NCBI GenBank assembly: GCA_029339195.1
Contig: JAPTJF010000157.1
Span: 1-64,000 of the forward strand
Direction of reading: 5' to 3'
Length of the DNA stretch: 64,000 bases
Origin: Micractinium sp. NFX-FRZ
Lineage: Eukaryota; Chlorophyta; Trebouxiophyceae; Chlorellales; Chlorellaceae
Shown piece by piece: positions 1-13,223 of the stretch; within the stretch, counting starts at the first letter, position 1; each line of letters starts with the position of its first letter. Below the pieces are notes generated by a model that made no database searches, was not told the DNA's origin, and worked only from the letters and a program-made list of their open reading frames with translations. The translations under genes and the position numbers were made by a program.

Positions 1-119
1 GGGGGAGAGGGCCGGGGGGGTGGGGGGGTGGGCGGCGGGGGCCTCGGGGGGCGAGGCGGGGGAGGCGACGGCGACGGCGGGCGGGGCGGCGGGCGCGGGG
101 GGCTGGGCGGCGGGCGCGT
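1..119 (-). CDS. Pro-rich exon fragment, runs off left edge
   Basis: Read on the minus strand, this stretch encodes an uninterrupted Pro/Arg/Ser run of the PPPSPPRPPP type seen in pherophorin- and extensin-like algal matrix proteins. A possible acceptor (CAG) lies immediately upstream at 120-122, and the frame stays open to the window edge, so this would be an internal or terminal exon of a gene lying mostly outside the window. The composition matches the Pro-rich frame at 35115-35862. No domain is visible that would identify the rest of the protein. The plus-strand Gly/Ala-rich reading of the same bases is judged a shadow. Confidence 0.35.
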
Positions 120-3100
120 CTGCGCCTCTGCCACTGCCACCAGACAAACTGCACACAGGGGTGTTGACGGCGATGGGGTGGGGACGGCTGTGGCTTTCTA
201 GCAACCTGCACTTGCGGTGCCAAGCAATCGACAGCGCTGACGTCGGTGCCTGTGCCTCCCGCAGGCGCGCCAGGCGCTGCGGCGGTGTTCAGTTTCCCTT
301 CACGCAACGGTGCGCCAAAGCCAGCGAGCCTGGCCAAGGCCCGCACCTCACCACAAACGCAGTGGCCCCTCCCCCAGCGAGCGAGTGCTCGCTCGAAGGA
401 ACGTGAACATCCCGCCTTGCCGGAGCGCCGGGCGCCCCATGGCTGCCAATCACCCTGAAGTGGTTCAATCACCCTGAAGGGTCTGCCCGTCCTGCCCTCT
501 GGCCGCGCACCAGCAACCCCATGTGTGTCCACTCGGCCTGACCGCAGGCACCCGTCGCACCTGACAGCACCAGCGCCAACGCCCAGGCCCCGTGGGCCTT
601 CATCGGGCGGGCCATGGCTTGCGCCTGTGGCCGGGGCAGCAGGGGGATGCGCTCCTCCTGCCGAGTTGAACCAGCGGGCGCCTTGGGGGCCTCAGGCCCA
701 AAGAGAATAGGCTGGCACTCCCTCAAGGCTGCCCCAAGTGCCTCTCCCGGCACTGCTGCCTGGATGTGAAGGTGAGCTTGAACCTCCTCGGTGGGTGCAT
801 CATGCTTCATGTGCATGGACGGAGCTCCATCGTACGGGACGGAGGCTGCCCAGAGTACGCCGACCTTCGTCCCCTGGAAGTCCAACACGAACGGGCTTTC
901 ATGATCCCCGAAACCACTCTGTAATGACACCTCGGTACAATCAGTATCGACAGCGATTGCGACGGATGCAGCGGTCACAGGCAGGGTGCTGAGGAGCAGG
1001 AGCCTGCGGCGCCTGGGATCCGGAGGCTTCCGAGGCTCCGGTGGTCACTGGGTTCCGACGGAAGGCTCACACGGCATTTGCCTCTTCAACTGTCACAGAA
1101 GGCGAAGGGCTCAATGCTGAGAGATGGTGCCCCAGCAGTCCCTCCGGCCCAGCTTCCGGCCGGGTGTGCCCCAAGAGTGCAGCCCTGCAGTGACGCAGGG
1201 TGGCTCTCATCTCAAGGCATACACATACATGGGTGAGATCGGGCGTAGCTGCAGATGGAACGCCCAGCTGCTCACTCTTACCGCAGCCCACTTGTTCGTG
1301 GAAGCCGCTGGCCAGGCTGCCCCGGGTTTGTCGGTCTACGCGGGGTGGCCGAGTAGTTTGTCCGCGTACAGTGGTGCAGCTGATCAGGGTGGGGAGGTGG
1401 GCCGCAGCTTGGGTAGCAAGCCTGCGCTGCCGCCGCCGCCGCCGCCGCATCCAAGCCCGCCGCCGCCGCCCCGGAACCGGGCCCGCCTGCACCTGCGTTG
1501 CGACTGCCGCGCCCAAGCACACCCACTTTCTGCTGCACCTGCCTGCCAGGACACAGTCTCACGCCTACCTGCCACGAGTTGGGTCCCCGCCCAAGAAGCC
1601 AGTGCCACGCTGCCGCTGCAGCCGGACCGCCGCCATTCCTGTGCGCCGCCCCCCACAGCGCCTCGGCGCCTCCTGCCGCACAAACTCGCAACCCAACTCA
1701 ACCTGCGCGCACAGGCCGGGTCGACGGCCGCTCGCCAGCTTCCCACCCGCACTTGTGGACCCCTTGAAGCCTGGACCCCTCACCGGTGTTGCTGCTACAC
1801 CTCACTCAGCTTTCTGCCACCCGCTGCCTCTGCCCACTGCCGCCATGCTCTGCTGCATGCTGCGCTTGTGGCGTAAGCAGGCTGCGCTGCTTAGGCCACG
1901 CAGTTCAGCCCGCGTGCCAGCAGGCAGTGCATGCAGACCTGTCCTGCTTCAGCCCGGCTGATGATGGATTGCACACGGGCAGCAGCGCTCGCGAAGAGCT
2001 GTGGGGTTGGCTCGGGCTGTCCGACCACAGGGCCGTGAGGCGGGGCGGGGCGCGTGCTTGGGAGCTTGGGGACAGTGGGAGGCGTGCCGTGGGGGTGTGA
2101 CACGCTGCCTTTTGAGCTGTGCAGAGTTCAACCACCATGCCATGCCTTTCTCTCTGTGGGATGCTCCTGAAGGGGCAGATGCAGGCCAGTTGGTGCACTG
2201 GACTAGGCAACATGATACAGCATCAGCGAAAGAGCCAGACTCTGACTTAGAGCACTGTTGCGGCAGTGGGTTGACAGCCCTGCCGGGGGCGGGGGGACCG
2301 AGCCGACAGGGGGTACAGGGGCAGGGATTCATGAGATGTGCTGCTGGGGATGCAAGCTGAAGTTGCAAGCAAGTGATGCAGCTGGCGCTGACGCTGGAAC
2401 GGTTTAGGCGGTCACACCTGCGTGCCACGTTCAGTTAAGGGCAGCAGAGGCAGCGCGCCTGGTGGCATTACACACCCCTCTTGCAGGAGCCTCCCAGCCA
2501 CACTGCTCCCAGCCACAATCAGCGCAAACCTTCTGCACCTCTTGACTGCCCTATTTCTTGGCTGGTGCTGGTGCTGCGCCCGCTGTTGCGGCAGATGGGG
2601 CAGCGGTGGCGGCAGCCAGGCGGCGGCGGCGGCCAGGCGGCGGCGCCTGCCAGATGGCGGCACCAAATTGCTGATATCGTCGCTGGCGCTGAGGCCTCCA
2701 TCGCTGCATCCTCAGCGCCAGCATGCCCGCAACCCAGCACTGGATGCGCGGCGTGGTGCTCTCCCTGCCCTGGAAGAGTCATGTACGAAAACGACCTTTC
2801 GTTGCAGTGGCCTGTTTTTGATGCAAGGGTTTTGCACAGGGGTTGGCGTTCTGAGCACCTTGTCAAGCGCCACACTGTTCTATATGCAGTAGCAGCTCAT
2901 GTGCGGACTCAGAGGCGTTCGGCGTTGCAGCGGTCCGAGGGCTTTGTGAACAGCGGAGGTTGCTGGCGCTTTCCTGATCTGCATGCCACAACAACCAGAA
3001 GGGCGACACGTTGGACAAATGCCCAGACGGCGAAGCAGCCCGCATCATCCAGCCAGGCCAAGCTTGTGCTCAGCGCGCGCCATGGCGGCAGCGGCCTGGC

Positions 3101-4229
3101 ACCAACGCGCTGCCAAGGCCGCTGCCCATGTGTGGAGCTCCCGCCTGAAGGTCATTCAGGACGAGACACATGATGCGTTGGACCTCACTTGAGTGCATGC
3201 ACACTGCCTGCTGACCTCCCGCCCTCCTGCTGTCACTCCGGGCTGGGCGCCGTGACGTGCGCTGGCAGCATGGTGATGGCCCCGCCGCTGCTGCCGGCTG
3301 CCCTCAGGGCCTGGCATGTGACCCCACCGCTCCTGCATGCTGTAACCAGCACAGCAGTCCAACAGAATACTCAGGTAAGTGAGCGGGCTGGGTGGCGCTG
3401 GCTGCGTGTTGAGCAAGGGGGCGTGAGCGGCGCGCACATGCTCGGGATGGCTCGGGATGGTTCCGCTGGGGGGCAGTACATGGCCTCTCTCAGGTGCGAG
3501 GGGAGCCTGAGCAAGGCATCCTCCCCGATCAAAAGACGAGGCTGCCAGGTAGGCTGCCAGGTAGGCTGCGGCGTGGCAGCCGTGCCAAGGGCGACACACT
3601 CTGCTGCCATGCCGGGTTGACCCTGCTGGTGCAGTCCGGGTGGAACATCACTGCCAGCTGGCGGCCAGCCTGGCAGGTGTTAGCGGCACCGCTCAGCTTC
3701 CGTTGGCTTGCTGCCGGCTGCAATGGCATCCGTCGACGTGGCAGGTGTGCCCCCTCCCTTCCACCTTGTTATGGGCATGTCAGTGTTGGTTGGCACACAG
3801 TGCAGCTCGGGAAACAACGGGTGGTGCGCAACGCTGGCTGAGAGGCGGTTGACGCCCACGGCCCAACCCTTGGCCTACTGTGCCCGCCCGCCTCCCTCCC
3901 TTTGCTCCTGCCCCCTGCCGCTCCGGCTCGCCCTCGCCCCCGCGTTGCAGCGGTACATCAAACAACAGACGTATAAGGTGACAGCAGCAGACGCCAAATC
4001 ACGCAAGTCAACCTCAACACCCGGTGGATGCACCCCTGAGGGGGGTTGTTACAAGTTCTCAGCAGACACAGGCGGTGGCGCTCATCCTCGGGGTGCATGT
4101 CGGGTGTCGAGTGTTCCGTCCTGCCGGCATCCCGCTGCCTGTACCCCCTCTTCGAAGCCAGGCCCCTCAGTGAGCAAGCTGTGCGCAGCTGTGCCGACAA
4201 CAGCAGCTGCTGGGCCGGGCAAAGGCGGG
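120..4229. other. No supported gene
   Basis: Open frames exist on both strands, but none shows the combination of G/C-ending codons, splice sites and protein-like composition seen in the neighbouring genes. The minus frame at 469-978 is the most protein-like, but it lacks the local codon bias and has no convincing partner exons. A (CCG)n-like stretch lies near 1428-1475. A TGTAA motif on the minus strand at 4047-4051 could end a transcript arriving from the right. Confidence 0.4.
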
Positions 4230-4341
4230 CTAGCCCTCAGCGGCAGGCGTGGGCAGCGCCAGCGGGGGCCACTGCTCGGGGATGACGGGCGAGGGCTCCT
4301 CCATCGGGTCAATCACCTCGCAGCAGTACACAGCCATCAGC
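4230..4341 (-). CDS. Orphan terminal coding exon
   Basis: A CACAG acceptor at the right end is followed by about 36 codons with strong G/C third positions, reading LMAVYCCEVIDPMEEPSPV onward and ending in TAG. The first bases of this exon, with its acceptor, are repeated at 4400-4417. A minus-strand TGTAA follows at 4047-4051. The preceding gene (4690-8499) already ends in its own stop, so this may be an alternative 3' exon of that gene or the remnant of another. I do not recognise the peptide. Confidence 0.4.
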
Positions 4342-4460
4342 CTGTGCGGGGAGAGAGTGGGACATAACAGGGTAAGTGGGTGTTGCCAGTGGCATTCAGC
4401 ACAGCCATCAGCCTGTGTGGGGAGGGGGAGGAGTGGGGGCACGGTGTGTGTGGGGGGGGG

Positions 4461-4465
4461 TTACA
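4461..4465 (-). terminator. TGTAA polyadenylation signal, CBM3 gene
   Basis: TGTAA on the minus strand about 225 bp past the stop codon of the 4690-8499 gene, at the usual position of the chlorophyte polyadenylation motif. Confidence 0.5.
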
Positions 4466-4689
4466 AGCAAGCAGGGGGGCAGGAGGTTGGGCAGGCGAGC
4501 GTGCCTGCTCTCAGCAGGGGTGTGCGCGCGGAGCAGAGCCGGGTAGTGCAGAGCAGAGGGCGGGACAGAGGAGTGATGCGTCACGGTGACGAGACTGCGC
4601 AGGGCGGAGGCAACCGCAGCGGGGCGCTGCCAGCCCCCGACCTTGACACACACACAGTATCCCCCAACACTCCTCTTCTTGTTCTATGC

Positions 4690-7600
4690 CTACTCGCAGT
4701 TCTGGCCATGCCCTCCCCGGGTCGCCTCGCAAGTAATGCCAGCTGGCAGCCCCGCTGCATGTGCCGCCTGTGCTGCCGGCGGCATGCCACCCCCTGCCGC
4801 TTGTCCGGTGGGCGGCGAGGGTGGCACGCCCCACACCAGGCTGCTGTCGAGGTATGCGGGGATGTGGGGGTTGGGGGCCGCCTGACGTGGGATGATGGTG
4901 GCGTTGGGAGGGGGCTGCAGCTTTGGGATGTCCAGAAACGAGTAGTCCTGCAAGGGCATGGACAAGGGTGGCAGTTAGAGGGGTGGGCCATGGGCAGCCC
5001 ACGGGAGGGGAGGTCAGGGAGACAGGCTTGTGGAACAGAGGCAGGACAGCAAGCGTCTGGTGCAGGAAACGGGCGACCTTCGGGGCGTGAGGAGCACGTG
5101 TGGAAGCACCCAGAATGCTGAGGGCGTGCAGAGCACGCATCCTGGCGCCAAGCTGGCACCCCGAGGTGCCGCCACGCGGCCTTGCCTGGGTGGAGTTGAG
5201 CACCGCCACTCCCTGCTTGGTGGTCAGTGTCAGCAGCACGTCCATCACATCAGTCCCTCTGCGGCACATTGAGTATTTGGTGTGGTGGGGAGCAGGGCGA
5301 ACTTCACTTGAAGTGGTGGGGATCAGGCAGGGAGGGAATTCCCACTTCAAAGTCAGGGGGCGTGCCTGCAGGCTACCCGCTGCCTTGGAGGTTTCAGCCT
5401 CGAGGGAGCCGCCGCCTCACCCCGCCAAGAGCCCACTCCTCTCCTCCTCCCCTGGCCTCCTCTCCACTGCTGCATCTGCGCTCCATCCGCCTTCTCTTGC
5501 CCCGCTCCACCCCACCCGCCCCCTGGCACTCACTTGCCCAGGAAGAAGGACGGCACCGCGTGCGTCCCAGAGGGTAGCAGCGGCGGGGCCTGTGGCGTGA
5601 AGGTGATGTTGAGCATGAAGGCGGCGCCAGGCACCGACTCGTACCCTGGGCGCAGCTGCAGGGACACGCTGTCGCAGCCTGTTTGGGTCACACGTGGAGG
5701 TGGCGGAGAGGGGAGGATGTTGGAGGGAAGGGGAGTGGTGATGGGGGGCAGACACCAGGCGTAATATGAGACATAAGACGGCCGGGCAGCACAGCATGCG
5801 TGCTTAAGTGAAGGGCGGCCCACAGCTTTCTTTTTTACTCTGCAAAACACTCGGTCGGCTGGGTAGCCACCCGCCCCGCCCCGCCCTGCTCTAGCCCGTG
5901 CGCCTCTGCCCGCTGGGCAGCCCCCCGCCCCGCCCCGCCCTGCCCTAGCACACACGCGCCCATCACCCCACCCGCCACTCAACACCTGCGGTGGCCCACT
6001 CGCAGCGCACGGTGAAGAACTGGTCGGGGGCGCGCTGGGCAAACATGGGGGTGCCGCCCACGGGGCCGTCAAACCAGTATTGCAGGCTGACGGAGGATAG
6101 ATTGATGGCTGAGGTGTTGCGTGTGTTGCGCAGCCTGGGTTGAGAGTGGAGGCAGAGGGAGGGTGGGGAGTGGCAGGGATTGGGGTGAGGGTGGCATGCA
6201 GGTTGAGTAGCTCAGCGGATGGCTGAGTGTGCGCACAGCAGCAGCCGCTGCCATTGATGTGCGCCAGCGTGGCTAGCAGCTGAGGGCCGCTTGGCCCTGC
6301 ACGGCTTTGCCGCTGCCTCAGCCTCCCGCTTCCACTGCGCCAGGGTCTGGCCCCGCCTTACTTCTGACCTGATCAGAAACTGTGTGAATGTCGACGCTGC
6401 GGGCTGGTGTGTGTACTCGATTGGGGTGTAGTCCACCTGCGCATGAGAGAGGTCATTGGCAGTCTAAGTGCACGAAGAGATGCCATTGGCATGTACAAGT
6501 GCTGGCAGGTGTAGGTGGCAGCCAAGTGCAGGAAGCTGCAGGTGGCGGCTTCACGGAATGACGAGCAGGAAGAGCAAGACACGGGAAGTACACCACCTGC
6601 AGATCTGATCTTGAAGGCATTTGCAGGACCTTTAGATATGGCTGTCTAAGAGCACAAAGGCGCAGGTGGCTGCATTGAGAAGAGCAGGAAGGCCCTTTCC
6701 TATTGTGGCAGTACACCGAAGTACATCACCTGCAGATCTCGAGGCTCCTCTGCTGCCGCTGAGTCAGCAGGCGCGGACCCGACGGGCGCTGCTGACGACG
6801 CGCCAGGCACCTCGTCAGGTGGCGCCGGCGCAGGCGGCGCAGCGTTGAGCATGGTGCACCCCATGTTGTTGAAAGCCACCCGCTCGGGGGCGCCCATGCC
6901 ATAGGGGTTGGACGCCGTGAGCGGGCCTGTGGACGGGACGGGAGCAGGCGGGGGCGTGTGTGGGTGGGCAGGTGGGTCGGTGGGTGGGGTGTACCGCAGC
7001 TGTTGACACACTGTTGAGCACAGCCGCTCGCCAGCAGCTGCACGGCTGGTTCCTTGCCTGGTTCCCCACTCGCCCCGGGGCACTCCTGCAAGTTGGACTG
7101 TTTGCCTTCCCTTCATGTCTTTCACACCTTCAACGCTTAGGGGGAGGCGCACAAAACTGCGCCCCTCATGGGAGCTCACCCGTTCCCTTGGTCCCCAGGA
7201 AGTTGAAGAACAGCTCGTCTTGTGCAGGAATGGATCGGTTGGGGCTCAGGCTTTCGAAGGTGGGGTCGGGAGAGTCGGGGTCGAGCAGCGTCAGGGCGGG
7301 GTCGAAAACATCCTGAGTGGAATGAGGTGGAGGGCCAGGGTGACAGGGGTGGGGTACGTGGCAAGGTGACAGCAGTGCAAACCAAAGGCATTGGGCCCGA
7401 GTCGCGGCAGCTTGTAGCAGCTGACGTGGCGTGCGTGCCCATCACACCAGCGCACCCTGCATGTGGCACCCTGCCCAGCTGGCGCCAGCTGGGTTTGCTT
7501 ATGGTCCCCCACCATTCACACACCTGGCTGCCTCGTGCACGTGCCCCGCTCTGGCGGGTTGCGCAACATGGCCTACCCCCCTGCCCTGGAACGCACCTGC

Positions 7601-8499
7601 TGCGACTTGATGACAGATCCGTAGGGGAAGTGCCAGCCCAGGCGCCAGTCCACGATTGAGTACTGCAGGAAGGGGACACAGGCACAGGCACAGGACATCA
7701 GACACAGGCACAGGCGCGAGGTTGAAGAGGAAGCTGAACAGCAGAGAGCCGCCTTAAAGTGCGAGGCGAGAAGAGCACCGGAGGTGGGAGTCACGGAGGC
7801 CGCTCCACACGCCGCTGCCAGCGCTGCATGCGCGGGAAGGTGGGCGGGCAGGGCAACTCAGAGGGGAGGTCTTGGGGTGGCTGGCAACTGCCAGACGCCA
7901 GCTGCCGACATGCACATGCCAGCGAGCAGGCATTGCACGACTGTGGCAAATGCACATGCAATGCAAGGCGAGGCACGTCACTGCAGCACACAATGGCTGC
8001 TGAGAGGTCGCACGCAGCGGCCTGACAGCAGCCGCTGCAGCCGCCGCCAGCTGGGCGTAGCCGCCGCCTCAGGCACCCGCCCACTCTGCCCACCTGCGCC
8101 ACCATCTGGCATGCCCCCGAGATCACCGCCCCATCTGCAGCAACACAAGCCCGCCCGACTCACGTTGAGGTTGTTGTGGATGCCAACTGCCGCAACAAAG
8201 ATGGGCACTGGTGGAGCTGAAGGCCCCCGTCCCAGGCCGACCTCGTAGCTCAAAGACACGGGACACTGCCCCGCCTGCTCCAAAAGTGACCCGAGCTTAG
8301 CGTCTTGCTGCCCGTCGCCTGCAGGCAGTACTGGCTGGGCCGCTGCAAGTGCTGGCAGCCACACCAGAAGGAGCAGTGGGAGCAGCGCAAGCACCTGCGC
8401 TGGTCCGGCGGTGCGCCGCCGCGCCGCCTCAGAGAGCGCCGCTCCCCGCCGCATCAAGTATCTGCGCGCCATAAAGCCCTGCCTGCCGGGGGAAGGCAT
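4690..8499 (-). CDS. Secreted COBRA-like + CBM3-like wall-binding protein
   Basis: Nine exons: 8164-8499, 7597-7662, 7180-7312, 6730-6926, 6369-6436, 5986-6134, 5534-5678, 5186-5258, 4690-4947 (1425 bp, 474 aa). Residues 1-55 form an Arg-rich start and a Leu-rich signal peptide ending ALAAAQ; Met10 or Met15 could be the true start. Residues 65-240 resemble COBRA-type domains (CPVSLSYEVG, then WRLGWHFPYGSVI). Residues 250-405 match family-3 carbohydrate-binding modules: INLSSVSLQYWFDGP, a DYSF motif, and the terminal LDSSLVWG strand. The likely role is binding cellulose or another crystalline wall polysaccharide outside the cell. The 73-bp eighth exon uses a GC donor (CAG/GCAAGG) and is needed to keep the frame. 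No catalytic domain is visible. The domain calls are family-based recognition; substrate specificity is inference. Confidence 0.72.
6585..6739 (-). repeat. Duplicated exon-4 donor region in intron
   Basis: The exon-4 end plus donor of the CBM3 gene (6718-6739) recurs as a near copy at 6585-6606, 133 bp away inside the intron. Similarity continues, imperfectly, for about 100 bp, so the intron is largely an imperfect tandem repeat. Confidence 0.75.
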
Positions 8500-9317
8500 C
8501 GATATCCACCTTCGCTGGGCTGGCTACCTGGGAGACTGGTGGTGCTGCCTGCTGGTGGGGGTGGGAGGCCGCCGTGCTCGGCCCGCCACTCCTCTGCGGC
8601 GTCCCGACCTGCTTTGGATGGAATTTAAGTTCAATGCTCTAGTGACCATAGCGCTGTTGGGCTGTCCGAGGGCGTCGAATGGAGGGGGCCATGGGCAAGG
8701 CTTCCTGGGCGCACCTTCCTTGGACGGCTGCTTGTGTTCGCCAACAACGTGTCACAACACGGCGTTGTGCATTTTTGCCTGGTGCAGCCTCTTCCTCGCC
8801 TTCCGTGTGGCCTTTGAGAGATGCATACCTGGAATGAAATTGCCACGGCAGGCAGAAACGCCGCCAAGGTATGCAGCGGCCGCAGGCGCCCGCCGGCAGC
8901 CCGCAGGAAGCTGCGTGCAGGCTTGCGGCTACGCCCTGCATTAGAAGTGCTGCATCCTGCAGCTGCCTTCACAACACGTGTATTGGCTGCCTTCACTGCT
9001 GCCACCCATTGAATCTCACACCACTCACAGTTGGCAGGCTGCTGGCAGCGCGCAGCGGGTGCCCCTTCATCTCCCTCCTGTGCTCGGCACAGCTGTCACT
9101 CCTCCCCCTGCCTAGTGCTGTACACTCGGCTCTGCCAAGCAGACACTCTGACGACGTTCTGTGCAGAAGGCAGAGTGCCGTGCTCCTCAAGAGGCGCGAA
9201 AGTGTGTACTGCATCACACTGGGGTGGCCAGCCCATGATGATCAGGCGGCCATGCGCACATGATGCATGGCACGCAGCACGACACGGCAGCGGTCTCATC
9301 TTGGGATTGCGTTTTGC
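8500..9317. other. Intergenic, 5' of the CBM3 gene
   Basis: This lies between the start of the CBM3 gene and the polyadenylation signal of the SecDF gene. It presumably holds the CBM3 promoter, but I see no clear TATA box, coding exon or repeat. Confidence 0.4.
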
Positions 9318-9322
9318 TTACA
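9318..9322 (-). terminator. TGTAA polyadenylation signal, SecDF gene
   Basis: Minus-strand TGTAA about 400 bp past the SecDF stop at 9726, the first such motif downstream. Confidence 0.45.
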
Positions 9323-9725
9323 TATGTATGCGCAGGCGGCCAGCGGAAGAGATGCACTGTGGCGCTGTTGGGTGGCAAGGGGGGAGACGAAAGGGCACAC
9401 TGGTGTATGCGGCATGAAAGACCGACGGGAGAAGGGAGATGGAGGGAAGTGCACGTCGCTTGCAGAAGAAGAGTCTTTGTTGGGATCGGGACTCAAAGAG
9501 GCAGAGAACAGAATGTCTGGGGTTGGGTGAAGGGCTGGCCACGCCTTGTACACGTGTCGTTTGAGCGCTGGCAGACAGGTGGGTCGGCTGGCAGGCTTAG
9601 GCAGGTAGGCATTTAATACATGTGTGACAGCCCAGGATGCCGCTTCTGGGGCTGCTTAGGCCCGCATGCCTGGCCGCCGACAATGCACCTCATTCTTGCC
9701 GCCGCCCCATCCGTGCCTTGCTCGC

Positions 9726-12700
9726 TCACTGCCGGGCGTGTTCCAGTGCCTGCTCCTCTCCCTTGACCATCGCAGCGGCGGCGGCCTCCAGGCCCTGGGA
9801 TCCTGCATCTTTTGAGCCGTTGCTGTTGAGCCGCCTGAAGCTGCCAGCAGAGGATCCGCTCATCTTTCCACCCAGTGTGCTGGCCTCTGACTTGGCACCC
9901 ACGGGGGTGGGGGGCACAGCGGGCTCAGCGCTGGCGTCCATGCTGGCCCCGCTGCGGCGCTGGTGCCAGCGCATGACGTAGAGGCGCAGCATGTACCAGA
10001 AGGGAGCGCAGATGAGGACTGCAGGGAAGGGGCGGGGGATGGGAGCAGCGCAGCGGAGGCAGCGGTTGAGGGTGGGTGGGTGGATGTGTGGTGAGTTCTT
10101 AGAGTGCATCCAGCTGGCGGCTCCGGATCGACAACAGCAGCAGCAGCAGCATAACCGCCGCCAACGATTCTCATTGTACCGCGTCCCCCGCCCTCCGCGT
10201 GCCCCCCAGAACAGCATTTTACTGAGCTCCGGTGAACCCGCTCAACCTGTGGCGCCCTTTGTGCTCAGCCTCACACCGGACCTGACAGACAGGGAGGAGC
10301 TCTCCGCCCGCCCGCCGCCACCCCATACAACAAACACCAACCAGGTCACAGCTGCGGCCCTCCTTTCCTTCGGCAACACAGCCCGCCAGGCCACACTCCT
10401 GTACTGCTCCCCCCACCTGTGGTGTACGTGGCGTTGAGCAAGCCGAATGTGATGGCCAGTGAGAAGCTCTCCAGGCCGTGTGGGCCCAGGCCCACCAGGC
10501 AGACGGAGCACACCATGACGACAATGAGGGTCAGCAGGGAGCGGATGGTCACCAGACCCATGGCACGGTTCACCTGCAGGCAGGCACAGCAGGCAATCGA
10601 AGCAAGCACGTGAGGAGGCACACAAACCGCGGCCCTCTGAGCAGCAAACAGCGGTGTGGCGACCAGACCCATGGCACGCTCCCGTCCGGTGGGGGTGCAG
10701 CAGCTATGCAAGGGTGTGCGGGGCAAGGCGCGTGGCGCAGCCTCGCAGCACGCACAGCACGGCTCAGCCAGCTCAGCACCGTGGCGGCTCCTCCAGGCAC
10801 CCCACCCTCAATCTGCTTACTCACCCACCCACAAAGAGTATTCGCACACACGCAATACCAAACACACACTGTCCACACCATCACCACTCCCTCTCACCGT
10901 GGCGGGCCCTCCAGGCACCACACCGTCATTCAACTAACCACACACACATGCCGCCCCCTCTCACCGTGGAGCGCAGCTCCGAGGCGCTTGCAGGCGGCCC
11001 CTCCAGCCTGTCCATCTCGAAGCGGATGCGGTCAAACACCACCACGCAGTCGTTGATGGCGTAAGAGAACACGGTGAGGATGGCGGAGATGATGGGCAGG
11101 TTGACCTGCAGCAGAAGTTGGCCGGTGCAGAGGGTTTGGGGGCGGGTGGATGGCGGGAGGGAGTGGTAGTGGGGGAGTGGGAGTGGGGGCCGTGAGAGTG
11201 GGAGTGAGGGCCGTGGGAGTGTGATTGTGAGTGGGAGAATGGCAGTGGGAGTGGAGGTAGTAGAAGTGGTGGTGGTTGACTGGTTGGAAGGGAGGCATAG
11301 AGGAGCGCAAGCTAGATGTTGCCCTCGGGCTCTCCGGCAGTGCACGCAAGCAGGCAGAGCTGCCGGTCAGGCTGGTGCGAGGCCAGGGTGGAGGGGTGGT
11401 GGGCTTACGGTGGGCACCCGGCAGTGCTCAGTGGCAGTTGCGCGGCCCTTCCCAGCTGCTGCCCTGGCTCACAACCACCCCCACATGCTTGCCCGCCATT
11501 GCTCCACCTCCCACGCCCACCTCCCCACAGCCAAGGCTGTAGTCTGGGAAAAGGCCAGAGGTGCAGATTCCCCACCCCCGTCACCCGTTCTGTCAATGAA
11601 CCAACAATGCAGCACTGCAAGTTGTCCGGCACGCCCACCTCGTATCCCCCCATGGCGAAGCAGCAGACGGCAAAGATGCCGGCGCTGGCCAGTGAGATGA
11701 AACCAGAGGCGGAGAAGCCGGGGCCGAAACGCAGCAGGAGGAAAGCGCAGGTGACGACTGCCGACACGACCATAGCGATGATGGCCCGCCGGGATTGGTC
11801 CACCTGCAGACAGGTGCACCGAGTTGCAGGCACAGCGTTACAGACCCGTGTGCACGGCACCAGGGGCAGGGGAAATGCAGCCTGCGCCGGTATGGCCCGC
11901 TGGCACTGGTCCACCACCTGCAGGGGAAGATGCAAGCAGGGGATCGCGATGGAGTGCAAACAAAGGAGCACATGTACCCAGCAACAGGGGCACCCGGCCG
12001 GAAATGCAGCCCTTTGCGAGGGTGGTTTGCCGGGCTACAGGACTGTTCCTTCGATTAATGTGTAGCCCTCTTACCGCCAGGGAGCTGTCGATTGTGTACT
12101 CGTTGTAGATGATGGGACCACCCAGAACCATCTGCACGGAAGGGTGGCTGGGCAGTGAGCAAGAGCGCCAGGCAGTGTGGGAGACGAGCAGGCACTGGCG
12201 CGGGGAGCGGCCGGGCTGCCCGGCACCATCAGCTGGGAAAGGGGTAGCAGGTGCTGCAAGGGAGTGTGCAGGCTGCAAGGGGCGCTGGGAGGCGGACACA
12301 GTTGGCAGGGAGGGTAGTGGGGGCCGGCGGAAGGCCGGGCAAGCATGGGTGAAGCCGCCCATTGAACACTGCCGACAGGGCAGCTGCCGTTAAGGCCCAA
12401 GCGCTCATCTTGCGCCCTGCCCTGCTCAGCGTGCCGCAGGAGAATGTGGACTGCGCTGCCACCCTACTCCCGGCATTCTCAGCCTGCACCCTCACTGTTC
12501 ACTCCCTGGCAATGCCTGCAGCCACCCCCTCCTGCTCACGGTGATTCGGAAGATGATGAGCTGCAGCCTCTTGGGGTCCAGGGCATCCTTGAACCGCAGC
12601 TCCACCTGGCCCTGCAGTGGCAGCCACAACTATCAACGGACGGTAAGGTTGCGCGCACCCCATCCGCCCTGCCCCAGCCCGTGGACGCCCCCAACTCGCC

Positions 12701-13163
12701 TCAAACCGCACAGAACATGGCACCCCTGCTGCGTTACCGCAGCGATAAACTGTTGCACTGCCTTGTCATGCATTCCGAGCCTCCCGTTTCTCAGCCTCCG
12801 GGGCGAGTTGCTCTCCATGTAGTGATGGCACGCCCGCCAACCGCTCCTCCCGTCACCCCACCCACCAGAGCGGCAATGGAGCAGGTCGACACGGTGGCGT
12901 TTGTCTTCTTCTCTGAGTACTTGATCACATCCGCACACGTGTAGTCATAAGGAGGGGGGATGCGCATGGAAACGGAGGTGCCTGCGCTGTAGTCCACACC
13001 CCAGTTGAGCTGCGGGGGGCAGAGGGTGGGGCAGTGGGCAGGCAGGGGTGTGTGAGAGAGAGAGAGAGAGGGTGCAGGGGCATTGTGGGATGTGCACTGA
13101 GCCGGCCATGTTGACCAGGGTCCCACCCGCCTTCCCAAAGTTTAAATCAGGTGGAAGGGTGAG

Positions 13164-13223
<60 letters not shown>

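Noticed and set aside
469..978. 169-codon minus-strand frame
   Set aside because: Third positions lack the G/C bias of real exons here and no partner exons or domain were found; kept only as part of an unassigned region.
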